Shown: in pieces, positions 1 to 7,915 of the stretch | Layout: the number at the start of each line of letters is the position of its first letter | How positions within the stretch are numbered: position 1 is the first letter of the stretch | Assembly (NCBI GenBank): GCA_903951185.1 | Contig: CAJBBC010000116.1 | Span: 1 to 48,019 of the forward strand | Length of the DNA: 48,019 nucleotides | Direction: 5' to 3' | Source: an uncultured Actinomycetes bacterium | GTDB lineage: Bacteria; Actinomycetota; Actinomycetes; S36-B12; UBA5976 | Position numbers and translations under genes: made by a program | Notes under the pieces: model-generated | The model's input: only the letters and a program-made list of their open reading frames with translations | Database searches by the model: none | Told to the model about the DNA's origin: nothing

Positions 1-117
1 GTATCAGAAATCTTGATTGGTTGGCACATTGAAAATGGATACATGTGGCCCTATGTACTCCTGGCTTACTTGTTATCGCCTCTGCTTGTGGGGTCGATTT
101 TCTTTAGGGCTAGGTAG
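1..117 (+). CDS. C-terminal end of a membrane protein (5' end outside window)
   Basis: Frame 1 is open from the first base to a TAG at 115-117 and encodes 38 residues. They include a hydrophobic stretch (WPYVLLAYLLSPLLVG) followed by a short basic tail ending RAR, which looks like the last membrane segment and cytoplasmic end of an integral membrane protein. No family can be assigned from so little sequence. The overlapping 61-residue frame at 17-202 has no such character. Confidence 0.5.
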   Translation, partial: VSEILIGWHIENGYMWPYVLLAYLLSPLLVGSIFFRAR

Positions 118-171
118 AAAACAAAAAGCCCTCTTTATTGCTCTCCTACGGCGTAAAGGGGGACTCGTCTC

Positions 172-177
172 TATAAT
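172..177 (+). promoter_or_regulatory. -10 element TATAAT of the DUF4287 gene (leaderless)
   Basis: A perfect TATAAT lies 6 nt before the GTG start at 184, so transcription should begin at or next to the start codon. No ribosome binding site fits in this gap. No clear -35 is visible. Confidence 0.55.
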
Positions 178-183
178 TTTTGT

Positions 184-396
184 GTGCCCGAAAAGAAAGT
201 GAATGGACCAGCGTCCTATTTTCCTTCAATCGAGAAGAAATATGGAAAACCAATTTCGCATTGGATGAAGGAATTGAAAAAAGTTTCTAAGCTAGCGCAC
301 ATGGAACAAGTTGCGCACTTAAAGGAAAAATTTGAAATTGGCCACGGCCACGCAAACGCGATGGTGGCAGTATTCCGTAAAGAAAACGGACTTTAA
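184..396 (+). CDS. DUF4287 domain protein
   Basis: A 70-residue protein that is almost entirely one DUF4287 domain: GPASYFPSIEKKYGKP near the N-terminus and a conserved GHGHANAMVAVFR near the C-terminus. The function of the family is unknown; it is common as a stand-alone small protein or fused to a DUF5655 domain. The GTG start is supported by the TATAAT hexamer 6 nt upstream and by the domain beginning within the first ten residues. Soluble, no signal peptide. Confidence 0.75.
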   Translation: MPEKKVNGPASYFPSIEKKYGKPISHWMKELKKVSKLAHMEQVAHLKEKFEIGHGHANAMVAVFRKENGL

Positions 397-421
397 TTCA
401 AATAAATCGACATACTTAACT

Positions 422-835
422 ATGCGTAAAAATCAAATTGGCAGTGGCCTGGGAATATTCTTAATAGTGACTGGTTCTGGCCACTTTCTTTTCCCAGAGC
501 CGTTAGATGAAATAGTTCCACCGGTATTGCCGTTTGATCCACGATTTTGGACTTACGCAAGCGGGGTAGCAGAACTTTTAGTTGGCTTGTTACTACTTAT
601 GCCGATTACGAAGTATCTATTCGGAATTAATTTGAAGTTAGCTGGTGCGCGCAGCGCATTCGCGCTGTTCTTAATTGTGTACCCAGCAAATATTTATATG
701 GCTATCGATTGGCTTGACCGGCCATTTTCCGAAGCCTGGGTGGCCTGGGCAAGACTGCCACTGCAGTTCGGACTCTTTTATTGGAGCCTTAGTATCGCGA
801 AGAAAATTCGCGCTCAAATAGGAAAAAACGCATAA
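422..835 (+). CDS. DoxX-like small membrane protein
   Basis: A 137-residue protein with four predicted membrane segments (roughly residues 7-23, 42-62, 72-90 and 105-122) and the layout of DoxX-like membrane proteins, a broad family linked to redox and sulfur metabolism but mostly uncharacterised. The frame is open further upstream (to an ATG at 332), but that extension overlaps the DUF4287 gene and is not membrane-like, so the ATG at 422 is preferred. The SDR/DUF2867 gene follows after 27 nt in the same direction; DoxX-like and SDR/DUF2867 genes are often neighbours in actinobacteria (recollection, not tested). Confidence 0.65.
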   Translation: MRKNQIGSGLGIFLIVTGSGHFLFPEPLDEIVPPVLPFDPRFWTYASGVAELLVGLLLLMPITKYLFGINLKLAGARSAFALFLIVYPANIYMAIDWLDRPFSEAWVAWARLPLQFGLFYWSLSIAKKIRAQIGKNA

Positions 836-850
836 GTCTCATTTCTGTCA

Positions 851-856
851 TACGGT
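851..856 (+). promoter_or_regulatory. -10 element TACGGT of the SDR/DUF2867 gene
   Basis: TACGGT fits the actinobacterial TANNNT -10 pattern and is 6 nt from the ATG at 863. The 6-nt gap (AAGGAC) also resembles a ribosome binding site, so both leaderless and leadered translation are possible. Confidence 0.45.
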
Positions 857-862
857 AAGGAC

Positions 863-2230
863 ATGACCGAAAAATTAGTTCTTGTAACAGGTGCAACTGG
901 GTATGTTGGTGGGCGGCTAGTTCGTGAACTTCTCAATGAGGGTTTAAAAGTTCGGGTTTTAGTTCGAGATGCAAAGAAAACAGAAGGCCATAGTTGGGCT
1001 GGCAAAGTTGAGATTGCTGTTGGCGATGCAAGCTCACAAGTTGATTTAGAGCATGCTCTTCATGGGGTAGACATCTGTTATTACTTGCTGCACTCGTTAA
1101 ATGTTGGTGCCCATTTTCAGGAAATTGAAAATGACATGGCTACTACTTTCGCTGCGGCGGCGAAAAAAGAGAACGTTAAACAAATTGTTTATTTAGGCGG
1201 AATTAATAATGATGTTTCACAAAGTAAACATCTAAGTTCACGCGCACGTGTCGGTGAAGTTCTGCAAAACTCTGGTATTCCAACAATTGAATTACGGGCC
1301 GGAATGGTTTTAGGTTCTGGCTCTGCTTCGTTTGAAATGTTAAGGCACTTAACACATCGATTGCCGATTATGACAACCCCAAAATGGATTAATAACCGTA
1401 CACATCCAATTGCAGTAAGAGACGTACTTTGGTACCTAAAAAACTGTGCGCTCTTGCCAAATCCAACTTCAGGGATTTATGACATCGGCGGACCAGACAC
1501 ATTAACTTATGCGCAATTAATGCAAGAGTTTGCAAAAGCATCAGGGCTTGCCAAGCGAATAATTATCAGCATCCCTGTGCTAACTCCTACCTTGGCTAGC
1601 CATTGGATTGGTTTAGTTACCCCGCTGCCAAGATCTCTGGCCAAAAACTTAGTTCAATCACTTATTTCTGAAGTTGTTGTTGATCCAAATAAAGATATTT
1701 CAAAATTAATTGCGCCGCCACCGGGTGGCACGCTTTCAGTTCGGGCTGCTATCGATTTGGCGCTAGAGCGGGTTAATAATGCACAGGTCGATACACGATG
1801 GTCTGATGCAAAAGATCCACAATCTCCCTGGAATAAGTCAGTAACCGATCCTGATTGGGCAGGGGTGCCAACGCACCAAGATATTCGCGAAATTGAATCA
1901 ACCGTTTCACAAGAAAAAATTTGGACTCAGATTGAAGGTATTGGTGGCGAAACCGGCTGGTACGGCGCTGACTTCTTATGGTCGATTAGAGGATTACTGG
2001 ACACAATTGTTGGTGGAGCCGGACTACGTCGTGGCCGACGCGACCCGCAAAAACTCAGAGCTGGCGAAAGCTTAGATTTTTGGCGAGTGGAAGCTATCGA
2101 ACATGGCAGATACCTACGGTTAATTGCCGAGATGAAGCTACCTGGGGAAGCTTGGTTGGAATTTGAATTAAAGCCATCCGATAAACCAGGGGTAACAAAA
2201 GTTAAGCTAACTGCACCTTTTGTGCGTTAA
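863..2230 (+). CDS. NAD(P)-binding SDR protein with C-terminal DUF2867, cut short by in-frame TAA
   Basis: The first ~290 residues form an atypical SDR/NmrA-like Rossmann fold with the dinucleotide motif GATGYVGG at residues 10-17. From about 330 to the end is DUF2867, including a WYGADFLWSIRG segment and the LRAGESLDFWRV motif. The substrate is unknown. The frame stops at TAA 2228-2230 (455 residues), but the next codons, in the same frame, encode the typical family ending GLLGHLYWYAIAPFH. With the stop read through, the protein would be 488 residues and would end 1 nt from the convergent heliorhodopsin gene. The truncated form loses a conserved, hydrophobic C-terminal segment and may not be functional. 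Confidence 0.8.
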   Translation: MTEKLVLVTGATGYVGGRLVRELLNEGLKVRVLVRDAKKTEGHSWAGKVEIAVGDASSQVDLEHALHGVDICYYLLHSLNVGAHFQEIENDMATTFAAAAKKENVKQIVYLGGINNDVSQSKHLSSRARVGEVLQNSGIPTIELRAGMVLGSGSASFEMLRHLTHRLPIMTTPKWINNRTHPIAVRDVLWYLKNCALLPNPTSGIYDIGGPDTLTYAQLMQEFAKASGLAKRIIISIPVLTPTLASHWIGLVTPLPRSLAKNLVQSLISEVVVDPNKDISKLIAPPPGGTLSVRAAIDLALERVNNAQVDTRWSDAKDPQSPWNKSVTDPDWAGVPTHQDIREIESTVSQEKIWTQIEGIGGETGWYGADFLWSIRGLLDTIVGGAGLRRGRRDPQKLRAGESLDFWRVEAIEHGRYLRLIAEMKLPGEAWLEFELKPSDKPGVTKVKLTAPFVR

Positions 2231-2329
2231 GGTTTACTAGGACATCTTTATTGGTACGCGATTGCACCATTTCATTTCTTGGTTTTTCCAACCATGATTC
2301 GAAATATCGAAAAATCCGCTAATAAGTAA
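2231..2329 (+). other. Detached in-frame C-terminus of the SDR/DUF2867 protein
   Basis: These codons continue the upstream frame without a shift: GLLGHLYWYAIAPFH, then LVFPTMIRNIEKSANK and TAA at 2327-2329. DUF2867 proteins typically end with a GLLG.LYWY..PFH...F.GM.R.I pattern, so this is the expected end of the gene behind a premature stop. The intact length and the 1-nt gap to the heliorhodopsin stop suggest that the stop is recent, an error, or read through. Confidence 0.75.
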
Positions 2330-2330
2330 T

Positions 2331-3095
2331 CTAGGTGACCGGAATTAACGTATTAGCAAATATCTGCCAAGCAAGTAATGATTTAGCAACCAAACTAAGC
2401 ACAATGTAAGTACGCTCACCGTAAAGGTAGTTAGACCACTTACCTTTTGCTTGGTATTGCTTGTACTGCACCCAAGCAAATGAGTTGAACAGAACAAAAA
2501 TTGTCACGATAATTCCGTAAACAAAAGCTGGTGCTTTTGCATCAGATGGGTTACCTGGTGCCAAGACATAAATAACAATCGCTAACCAAGGAACAATTCC
2601 AGTTATGCAGCCAAAAATAAATGGCAACCAACCACCATTACCTGGCTGTTCATATTTTTCTTGCAGCCAGCCGAACAGAATCATCGATGCATTTACACCA
2701 AAAATAGCCAGCAGCGCAGTGACATCAGCAATGCCAGTAATTTGAGCGATTAAAACAATCATCACTGAAGAGCTAATTGAGTATTCAATCCAGCGGAAAT
2801 AATTTCGCTTTTGAGCTAGCCCGTTGCTGTAGCGGGGGAAATACTTTGGACTTACTAAAATGAAGTGCGCTAGTGCTGATAGACCCAAGAAAAGGGCAAC
2901 TGCATATGCAAGTGGAGTCTCATACAAAACAACGGAATCTGCAAAAACTGATCCCGGCGGACCAGCCATGTAAGTGGCAGTAACCGGTAGACCGAAGTCT
3001 GTTGAAAGCGCTAAGACAGCAAACATTTGGGCAAGGTGCACGACACCGGCAATTAAGTTAAACCGACGTAATCCTGGAACAGTAATTGGTTTCAT
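2331..3095 (-). CDS. Heliorhodopsin
   Basis: A 254-residue seven-helix retinal protein of the heliorhodopsin family, which inserts in the membrane opposite to type-1 rhodopsins (N-terminus inside). The retinal Schiff-base lysine is K238 in SLVAKSLLAWQ, with S234 one turn before it. The single carboxylate counterion is E104 in RWIEYSISSS. The two buried histidines of the family are present at H20 and H77, and the helix-4 stretch FGVNASMILFGWLQEKY is near-canonical. All key residues are offset by -3 from the actinobacterial fosmid protein 48C12. The family does not pump ions; a light-sensing or regulatory role is proposed, including a published interaction with glutamine synthetase. No retinal-synthesis gene is in the window. 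Confidence 0.97.
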   Translation of the reverse strand: MKPITVPGLRRFNLIAGVVHLAQMFAVLALSTDFGLPVTATYMAGPPGSVFADSVVLYETPLAYAVALFLGLSALAHFILVSPKYFPRYSNGLAQKRNYFRWIEYSISSSVMIVLIAQITGIADVTALLAIFGVNASMILFGWLQEKYEQPGNGGWLPFIFGCITGIVPWLAIVIYVLAPGNPSDAKAPAFVYGIIVTIFVLFNSFAWVQYKQYQAKGKWSNYLYGERTYIVLSLVAKSLLAWQIFANTLIPVT

Positions 3096-3101
3096 TTCTC
3101 C

Positions 3102-3107
3102 AGCGTA
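3102..3107 (-). promoter_or_regulatory. -10 element TACGCT of heliorhodopsin
   Basis: Read on the minus strand, TACGCT lies 6 nt before the ATG at 3095. The gap GGAGAA could also act as a Shine-Dalgarno site if transcription starts further upstream. Confidence 0.45.
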
Positions 3108-3138
3108 AGCACTGTTCGCCGAATATTCAGTTATTTAA

Positions 3139-3155
3139 TTAGAGTTAGGCTCTAA
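3139..3155 (+). promoter_or_regulatory. Promoter and inverted repeat upstream of the SGNH hydrolase gene
   Basis: TAGGCT at 3146-3151 is 6 nt before the ATG at 3158 and fits a leaderless -10. It is embedded in an inverted repeat, TTAGAG-N5-CTCTAA, which could be a repressor site. The 62-bp region is shared with the divergent heliorhodopsin promoter. Confidence 0.45.
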
Positions 3156-3157
3156 CC

Positions 3158-3946
3158 ATGGGTTTTACGCGGTTTATAGCAATGGGCGATTCGCTAACTG
3201 AAGGTTTATCCGACCGATACCCAACTGGAAACTATCGCGGCTGGGCCGATCGAGTTGCCGATGTTTTGGCCAGCCAGAACGCAGATTTTAAGTACGCAAA
3301 TTTAGCTGTTCGAGGCAAATTGATTAATCAAGTTATTGCAGATCAGATTCCAGCAGCAATCAGTTATGTAGTTCCTAATCAAACAATTCTTTCATTTCAT
3401 GCTGGGGCCAATGACTTACTGCGACCAAAACTGATCCTTCCGGAGATCCTAGAGAGTTATGTCTCTGCAGTTGAGCAAATTGCAAAATTAGATGTTAAGT
3501 TGCTGCTTTTTACTGTTCGCGAAATCCTAAATCCCAAATCCAAAATTGAAGAACTATGGAATTTGCGATTTATGCCGTTCAACGAAAATGTTAAACAAAC
3601 TGCCCGTGCGCACCAAGCAACTGTATTAGATGCAAATAGCGCACAAGTTTTTGGCGATCCGCGGATGCTGGCAAAAGATCGTTTGCATTTAAGTAGTGAA
3701 GGACATCGACGAGTAGCGGCGGCTGTTTTGAATGAATTGAATTTGCCGCATGATTCAGACTGGCGAGATCCACTACCGCCTGCAAAAGTTACACCAAGGG
3801 TAATTCAATTGGGAGTTAACTCCTTATGGGCTGTTGCTTTCGTGATCCCTTGGGTAATCCGCAGATTAACGGGCAAGTCATCGGGGGATAGTCGAGTGGC
3901 AAAATATCCAACTCCAATTAATTGGCCGATCGATACACTTAATTAA
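3158..3946 (+). CDS. SGNH/GDSL-family hydrolase
   Basis: A 262-residue esterase/lipase-like enzyme with all SGNH blocks: GDSL at residues 10-13 (nucleophile S12), a block II Gly near 53, GAND at 83-86, and the catalytic D174 and H177 in DRLHLSSEGH. There is no signal peptide, so it is probably cytoplasmic. After residue ~205 there is a hydrophobic patch (SLWAVAFVIPWVIRRL) that may hold it to the membrane. The substrate cannot be told from sequence; acyl or acetyl ester hydrolysis is the family activity. It is transcribed divergently from heliorhodopsin and followed by the mycoredoxin gene after 25 nt. Confidence 0.9.
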   Translation: MGFTRFIAMGDSLTEGLSDRYPTGNYRGWADRVADVLASQNADFKYANLAVRGKLINQVIADQIPAAISYVVPNQTILSFHAGANDLLRPKLILPEILESYVSAVEQIAKLDVKLLLFTVREILNPKSKIEELWNLRFMPFNENVKQTARAHQATVLDANSAQVFGDPRMLAKDRLHLSSEGHRRVAAAVLNELNLPHDSDWRDPLPPAKVTPRVIQLGVNSLWAVAFVIPWVIRRLTGKSSGDSRVAKYPTPINWPIDTLN

Positions 3947-3971
3947 ATTAAGTTTGAGTTGAACGGAAATC

Positions 3972-4238
3972 ATGTCAAAACCACTTGTCACTATGTACAG
4001 CACCGTTTGGTGTGGCTATTGCCAACGCCTAAAGAAACAGTTAGCTGAGCATTCAATTGAATTTACTGAAGTTGATATAGAAGAACACCCAGAGTTCGTT
4101 GACTTAATTGAGTCACTTAATGAAGGAAATCGCACTGTTCCGACTCTTGTTTTTTCTGATGGATATTCAATGACAAATCCATCTGCTCAAGCAGTAGCGC
4201 TAAAAGTTGCCGAGCTAGAAAGTCAGTCCTCGAACTAG
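3972..4238 (+). CDS. mrx1: Mycoredoxin 1-type glutaredoxin
   Basis: An 88-residue thioredoxin-fold protein with the active site WCGYC (C14, C17), the cis-Pro segment NRTVPTLVF and the NPSA motif typical of actinobacterial mycoredoxin-1. Mycoredoxins reduce mycothiol mixed disulfides in the cytosol, with C14 as the attacking residue. The near match to the known mycobacterial pattern (SWCGYC, GNRTVPT, LTNPSA) implies that this organism makes mycothiol. A second glutaredoxin-like protein with a CGDC site is at 35480-35725. Confidence 0.88.
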   Translation: MSKPLVTMYSTVWCGYCQRLKKQLAEHSIEFTEVDIEEHPEFVDLIESLNEGNRTVPTLVFSDGYSMTNPSAQAVALKVAELESQSSN

Positions 4239-4370
4239 CGGAAACCCTAAATTCAGGGCAATTGGATCCAGTTGTGATGTGATGTTTTCCGATTCTGCAT
4301 ACAAACCAGGATTTATGGAGTTAATTTTGTCCCAATGGGCATATGAATGCTCAGGGAATTGGAGAAAGTA

Positions 4371-5894
4371 ATGACTGACTATGCAGCTCCCGGTACGCCT
4401 GGCAGTAAAGCAGAATTCAAAGCTCGCTACGACCACTGGATTAATGGCCAGTATGTAAAGCCAGCATCTGGGCAATACTTCGAAAATGTAACTCCAGTAA
4501 CTGGAAAAGTTTTCTGTGAAGTTGCTCGCGGTAATGCAGCAGATGTAGATAAGGCGCTAGATGCTGCGCACGCAGCCGCTAAAACTTGGGGTAAAACTTC
4601 TTACACTGAGCGCGCAATAATCCTTAACAAAATTGCTGATCGAATGGAACAAAACCTAGAAGCAATTTCGGTTGCTGAAACCTGGGATAACGGTAAACCA
4701 ATTCGCGAAACTTTAAATGCAGACATCCCACTAGCCATCGATCACTTCCGTTATTTTGCTGGAGTAATTCGGGCGCAAGAAGGATCATCAACGCAACTTG
4801 ACGAAGATACTGTGGCTTACCATTTCCATGAACCACTTGGGGTAGTTGGCCAGATTATTCCTTGGAACTTCCCAATTTTGATGGCAGTTTGGAAACTTGC
4901 ACCAGCATTAGCGGCAGGTAACTGCGTTGTGCTTAAGCCAGCCGAACAAACACCTGCATCGATTATGTTCCTGATGGAAATCATCGCTGATCTACTTCCA
5001 GCAGGCGTAGTGAATATTGTGCAAGGGTTTGGTGTCGAAGCTGGAAAGCCATTAGCGTCGTCTCCACGTATTGCGAAGATTGCTTTCACTGGTGAAACAA
5101 CTACTGGTCGCTTGATCATGCAGTACGCATCAGAAAATATCATTCCGGTCACCCTAGAACTTGGTGGCAAGAGTCCAAATATTTTCTTCAACGATGTGGC
5201 TGCAGAAAACGACTCGTACTACGACAAAGCACTTGAAGGTTTCACATTATTTGCGCTAAATCAGGGTGAAGTGTGTACCTGCCCATCACGCGGATTAATC
5301 GAAAAGAAGATCTACGATAAATTCCTTGGCGATGTTACAAAGCGAACCCAAGCAATTATCCAAGGTCATCCACTTGATTTAGCCACAATGATTGGCGCTC
5401 AAGCTTCTAATGATCAACTAGAAAAAATTCTTTCTTACATCGAAATTGGTAAAAAAGAAGGAGCCAAAGTCATTACCGGTGGCGAAAAAGCTGATCTAGG
5501 CGGCGAACTATCTGGTGGATATTATGTAACACCAACTATTTTCGAAGGTAAAAATTCAATGCGAATTTTCCAGGAGGAAATTTTTGGGCCAGTAGTTTCA
5601 GTAACTAGCTTCGATGGCTTTGACAATGCTATGGAAATTGCGAATGACACACTTTATGGTCTAGGTGCCGGCGTGTGGAGTCGTAACGGAAATATTGCTT
5701 ACCGTGCTGGTCGCGAAATTAAAGCAGGTCGTGTGTGGACTAACTGTTACCACGCCTACCCAGCTGGTGCAGCATTTGGTGGTTACAAAGCATCCGGTAT
5801 CGGACGTGAAAACCATGCAATGATGCTGGATCACTACCAACAAACTAAGAACCTACTTGTTTCTTACTCAGAAAATAAGTTGGGATTCTTCTAA
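4371..5894 (+). CDS. NAD-dependent aldehyde dehydrogenase (acetaldehyde dehydrogenase type)
   Basis: A 507-residue class 3-like ALDH with catalytic C302 (NQGEVCTC), general base E263 (TLELGGKSPN), the PWNFP segment at 164-168 and the coenzyme motif FTGETTTG near 239-246. The ending HYQQTKNLLVSYSENKLGFF is typical of the ExaC/AcoD acetaldehyde dehydrogenase group. The ATG at 4371 is chosen over the ATG at 4347 because GGAGAAAGTA sits directly before it. The DUF779 gene follows after 6 nt, the usual partner of this ALDH group, so the two form an operon oxidising acetaldehyde or a similar short aldehyde to the acid. Confidence 0.93.
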   Translation: MTDYAAPGTPGSKAEFKARYDHWINGQYVKPASGQYFENVTPVTGKVFCEVARGNAADVDKALDAAHAAAKTWGKTSYTERAIILNKIADRMEQNLEAISVAETWDNGKPIRETLNADIPLAIDHFRYFAGVIRAQEGSSTQLDEDTVAYHFHEPLGVVGQIIPWNFPILMAVWKLAPALAAGNCVVLKPAEQTPASIMFLMEIIADLLPAGVVNIVQGFGVEAGKPLASSPRIAKIAFTGETTTGRLIMQYASENIIPVTLELGGKSPNIFFNDVAAENDSYYDKALEGFTLFALNQGEVCTCPSRGLIEKKIYDKFLGDVTKRTQAIIQGHPLDLATMIGAQASNDQLEKILSYIEIGKKEGAKVITGGEKADLGGELSGGYYVTPTIFEGKNSMRIFQEEIFGPVVSVTSFDGFDNAMEIANDTLYGLGAGVWSRNGNIAYRAGREIKAGRVWTNCYHAYPAGAAFGGYKASGIGRENHAMMLDHYQQTKNLLVSYSENKLGFF

Positions 5895-5900
5895 ATCGAA

Positions 5901-6311
5901 ATGGAAATTCCAACTCGGGTTGAACTAACACCACTTGCCGAAGATTTACTTCGCAAGCTGTATGCGATTCACGGACCTTTGATGTTTCACCAGTCCGGTG
6001 GTTGCTGCGATGGTTCATCCCCAATGTGTTACCCAGCCGGAGAATTCCGGGTTGGTGGCGCTGATGTTAAGTTGGGCGATTTAGTAGTGGCTGACATTCC
6101 AGAACCTATTGGTTTTTGGATGTCAGCCACTCAATTCGAATATTGGAAGCACACACATTTAACGGTTGATGTTGTTGATGGTCGCGGCGGCGGATTCTCG
6201 CTTGAATCGCCTGAAGGAAAAAGATTCTTGATTCGCTCCCGCCTTTTCACAGACGAGCAGTGGGCAATTTTGGAAAAACACCCAGTTAAAACTGGAGCCA
6301 CTGGCAACTAG
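5901..6311 (+). CDS. DUF779 protein, partner of aldehyde dehydrogenase
   Basis: A 136-residue protein of the DUF779 family with the signature HQSGGCCDGSSPMCYP (residues ~31-46), whose clustered cysteines may bind a metal or serve a redox role. The biochemical role is not established; the family is nearly always encoded next to acetaldehyde dehydrogenases, as here with a 6-nt gap. A WMSATQFEYWKHTHL segment near residue 75 and a GFSLESPEG segment near residue 105 complete the domain. No membrane segment or signal peptide. Confidence 0.9.
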   Translation: MEIPTRVELTPLAEDLLRKLYAIHGPLMFHQSGGCCDGSSPMCYPAGEFRVGGADVKLGDLVVADIPEPIGFWMSATQFEYWKHTHLTVDVVDGRGGGFSLESPEGKRFLIRSRLFTDEQWAILEKHPVKTGATGN

Positions 6312-6322
6312 CGCCAAATCTC

Positions 6323-6344
6323 ATTAGTTGAAGATTCAACTAAT
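6323..6344. promoter_or_regulatory. Palindromic operator, MarR-type, upstream of the luciferase-like gene
   Basis: A perfect inverted repeat with 10-bp arms, ATTAGTTGAA and TTCAACTAAT, around 2 central bases. It ends 6 bp upstream of the -10 hexamer at 6351, a position that would block RNA polymerase. A 22-bp element with 19 identical positions lies directly upstream of the marR gene (16196-16217), so the same MarR protein probably binds both. Confidence 0.65.
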
Positions 6345-6350
6345 AGCACG

Positions 6351-6356
6351 TATGCT
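6351..6356 (+). promoter_or_regulatory. -10 element TATGCT of the luciferase-like gene
   Basis: TATGCT lies 6 nt before the GTG at 6363. No ATG is possible here because the overlapping ATG codons are followed by stops, so the hexamer supports the GTG start. Confidence 0.5.
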
Positions 6357-6362
6357 GTAAAT

Positions 6363-7403
6363 GTGATTGATGTAAACACTCTGCGATTTGGCTTAGACAC
6401 TTTTGGTGATATGTCCAATAGTGAATCAGGCGAGCCACTTGGCGCCGGCCAAACTATTCGCAATGTTGTTGAGCAGGCAAAGCTAGCTGATGAACTCGGA
6501 TTACATCACATCAATATCGGTGAACATCATCGTGATGATTTTGCTGTTTCAGCGCCAGATACAGTTTTAGCGGGTATCGCTACAGTTACAAAAAACATAA
6601 CGCTAGGTACGGGCGTTACCGTACTTTCAAGTGACGATCCAGTTCGGGTTTATCAAAGGTTTGCGACGTTAGACGCGCTTTCAAATGGTCGCGCTGAAAT
6701 AACCGCAGGTAGAGGATCGTTTACTGAGTCGTTTCCATTATTCGGTTACAACTTAAATGAATACCATGTTTTATTCGAAGAAAAGCTTGAGTTACTAGTT
6801 CAACTTTTGAATGAAGGCCCAGTAACTTGGCAAGGTCAAACTAGAGCCGCATTAAATAATCAAGAGGTTTATCCAAAAACAGATCGCGGTCGGATTCCAT
6901 TGCGCGTTGGTGTTGGTGGATCACCTGAATCAGTAGTGCGCGCAGCTCGCCTTGGCGCTCAGCTAGCACTGGCCATTATTGGTGGCGATCCGGCCAGATT
7001 TGCGCCATTTGTGGATTTATATCATCAAGCTGCGAATGAATACTCAAATCCGATCTTGCCAGTTTCTATTCATTCGCCAGGTCACATTGCTCTTAATGAC
7101 GAAGATGCGATCGAGCAACTTTGGCCGCATTACCAAACTATGTTTGGCCGCATTGGCCGTGAACGCGGTTGGAGTCCAGTAACCAAAGATCATTACCTGA
7201 ATGAAGTTAAATCTGGTTCGCTTTATGTCGGTTCACCAGAAACTGTTGCTCAGAAAATTGCTTATGCCCTTAAATCAGTAGGGGCTAGCCGTTTCGACCT
7301 GAAGTATTCAAATGGACCAGTGCCACAGTCTCAACTGTTAAATACGATCGAACTTTTTGCAACTCAGGTAGTTCCGCGCGTAAAGGAATTATTAAGTACT
7401 TAA
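6363..7403 (+). CDS. LLM-class (luciferase-like) flavin-dependent oxidoreductase
   Basis: A 346-residue TIM-barrel oxidoreductase of the bacterial luciferase-like family. Visible family blocks are ADELGLHHINIGEHH (residues ~41-55), ITLGTGVTVLSSDDPVRVYQRFATLD (~79-104), the SNGRAEITAGRGSF stretch near 107-120 and VGVGGSPESVVRAARLGA near 182-200. These enzymes use F420H2 or FMNH2; the cofactor here cannot be decided by eye. The substrate is unknown. Regulation by a MarR repressor is suggested by the palindrome at 6323-6344, which points to induction by a small molecule, perhaps aromatic or oxidative. Confidence 0.88.
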   Translation: MIDVNTLRFGLDTFGDMSNSESGEPLGAGQTIRNVVEQAKLADELGLHHINIGEHHRDDFAVSAPDTVLAGIATVTKNITLGTGVTVLSSDDPVRVYQRFATLDALSNGRAEITAGRGSFTESFPLFGYNLNEYHVLFEEKLELLVQLLNEGPVTWQGQTRAALNNQEVYPKTDRGRIPLRVGVGGSPESVVRAARLGAQLALAIIGGDPARFAPFVDLYHQAANEYSNPILPVSIHSPGHIALNDEDAIEQLWPHYQTMFGRIGRERGWSPVTKDHYLNEVKSGSLYVGSPETVAQKIAYALKSVGASRFDLKYSNGPVPQSQLLNTIELFATQVVPRVKELLST

Positions 7404-7412
7404 ATAATTTAG

Positions 7413-7895
7413 TTAGTTTGGCAAATTTGCTTCAATTAACTTGATAATTTCTGGATCATCAGGTTTTGTGGTGGGCGCAAAACGAAATACTTTTCCATTA
7501 GGCATAACCAAGAATTTTTCAAAGTTCCATTTAATTCGACCTGATTTGCCGGCCTCATCCTTATTTTTAGTTAGCTGCGCATATAGTGGGTGCGCACCCC
7601 GGCCATTCACTTTAACTTTTTGGGTCATTGGGAAAGTGGTACCCCACGTTGTTGAACAGTAATCTGAAATTGCTTCGCTACTACTTAGTTCCTGTAAAAA
7701 TTGATTAGATGGGAAGCCTAGGACGGTAAACCCACGATTTCCGTACTTCTTTTGTAGTTTTTCTAAAGTTTCATACTGCGGTGAAAGTCCACAGCGGGAG
7801 GCCACATTTACCACTAAAACAACTTTGTCTGAGAATTCAGCAAAATTAGTAACTCGGCCGTCCAGCATTTCAAGCTGCAAAGTATTTAACGTCAT
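7413..7895 (-). CDS. Glutathione peroxidase-like thiol peroxidase
   Basis: A 160-residue GPx-family enzyme. C35 in NVASRCGLSPQY is the peroxidatic cysteine (not selenocysteine), with W122 and N123 (KWNFEKF) and a Gln in the 65-70 segment completing the active site. C80 in SDYC matches the resolving cysteine of thioredoxin-dependent members. The usual FPCNQF motif reads FPSNQF here. It probably reduces lipid or hydrogen peroxides with thioredoxin or mycoredoxin. It is convergent with the luciferase-like gene (9-nt gap). Confidence 0.93.
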   Translation of the reverse strand: MTLNTLQLEMLDGRVTNFAEFSDKVVLVVNVASRCGLSPQYETLEKLQKKYGNRGFTVLGFPSNQFLQELSSSEAISDYCSTTWGTTFPMTQKVKVNGRGAHPLYAQLTKNKDEAGKSGRIKWNFEKFLVMPNGKVFRFAPTTKPDDPEIIKLIEANLPN

Positions 7896-7915
7896 TTATT
7901 TATTAGACCATTAAT

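Noticed and set aside
17..202. 61-residue frame at the window start
   Set aside because: It overlaps both the membrane-protein tail in frame 1 and the DUF4287 promoter, has no ribosome binding site and no recognisable character.
4239..4370. Regulatory RNA in the 132-bp spacer before the aldehyde dehydrogenase gene
   Set aside because: Only a weak CCCT-N6-AGGG stem is visible; no known riboswitch or terminator pattern.
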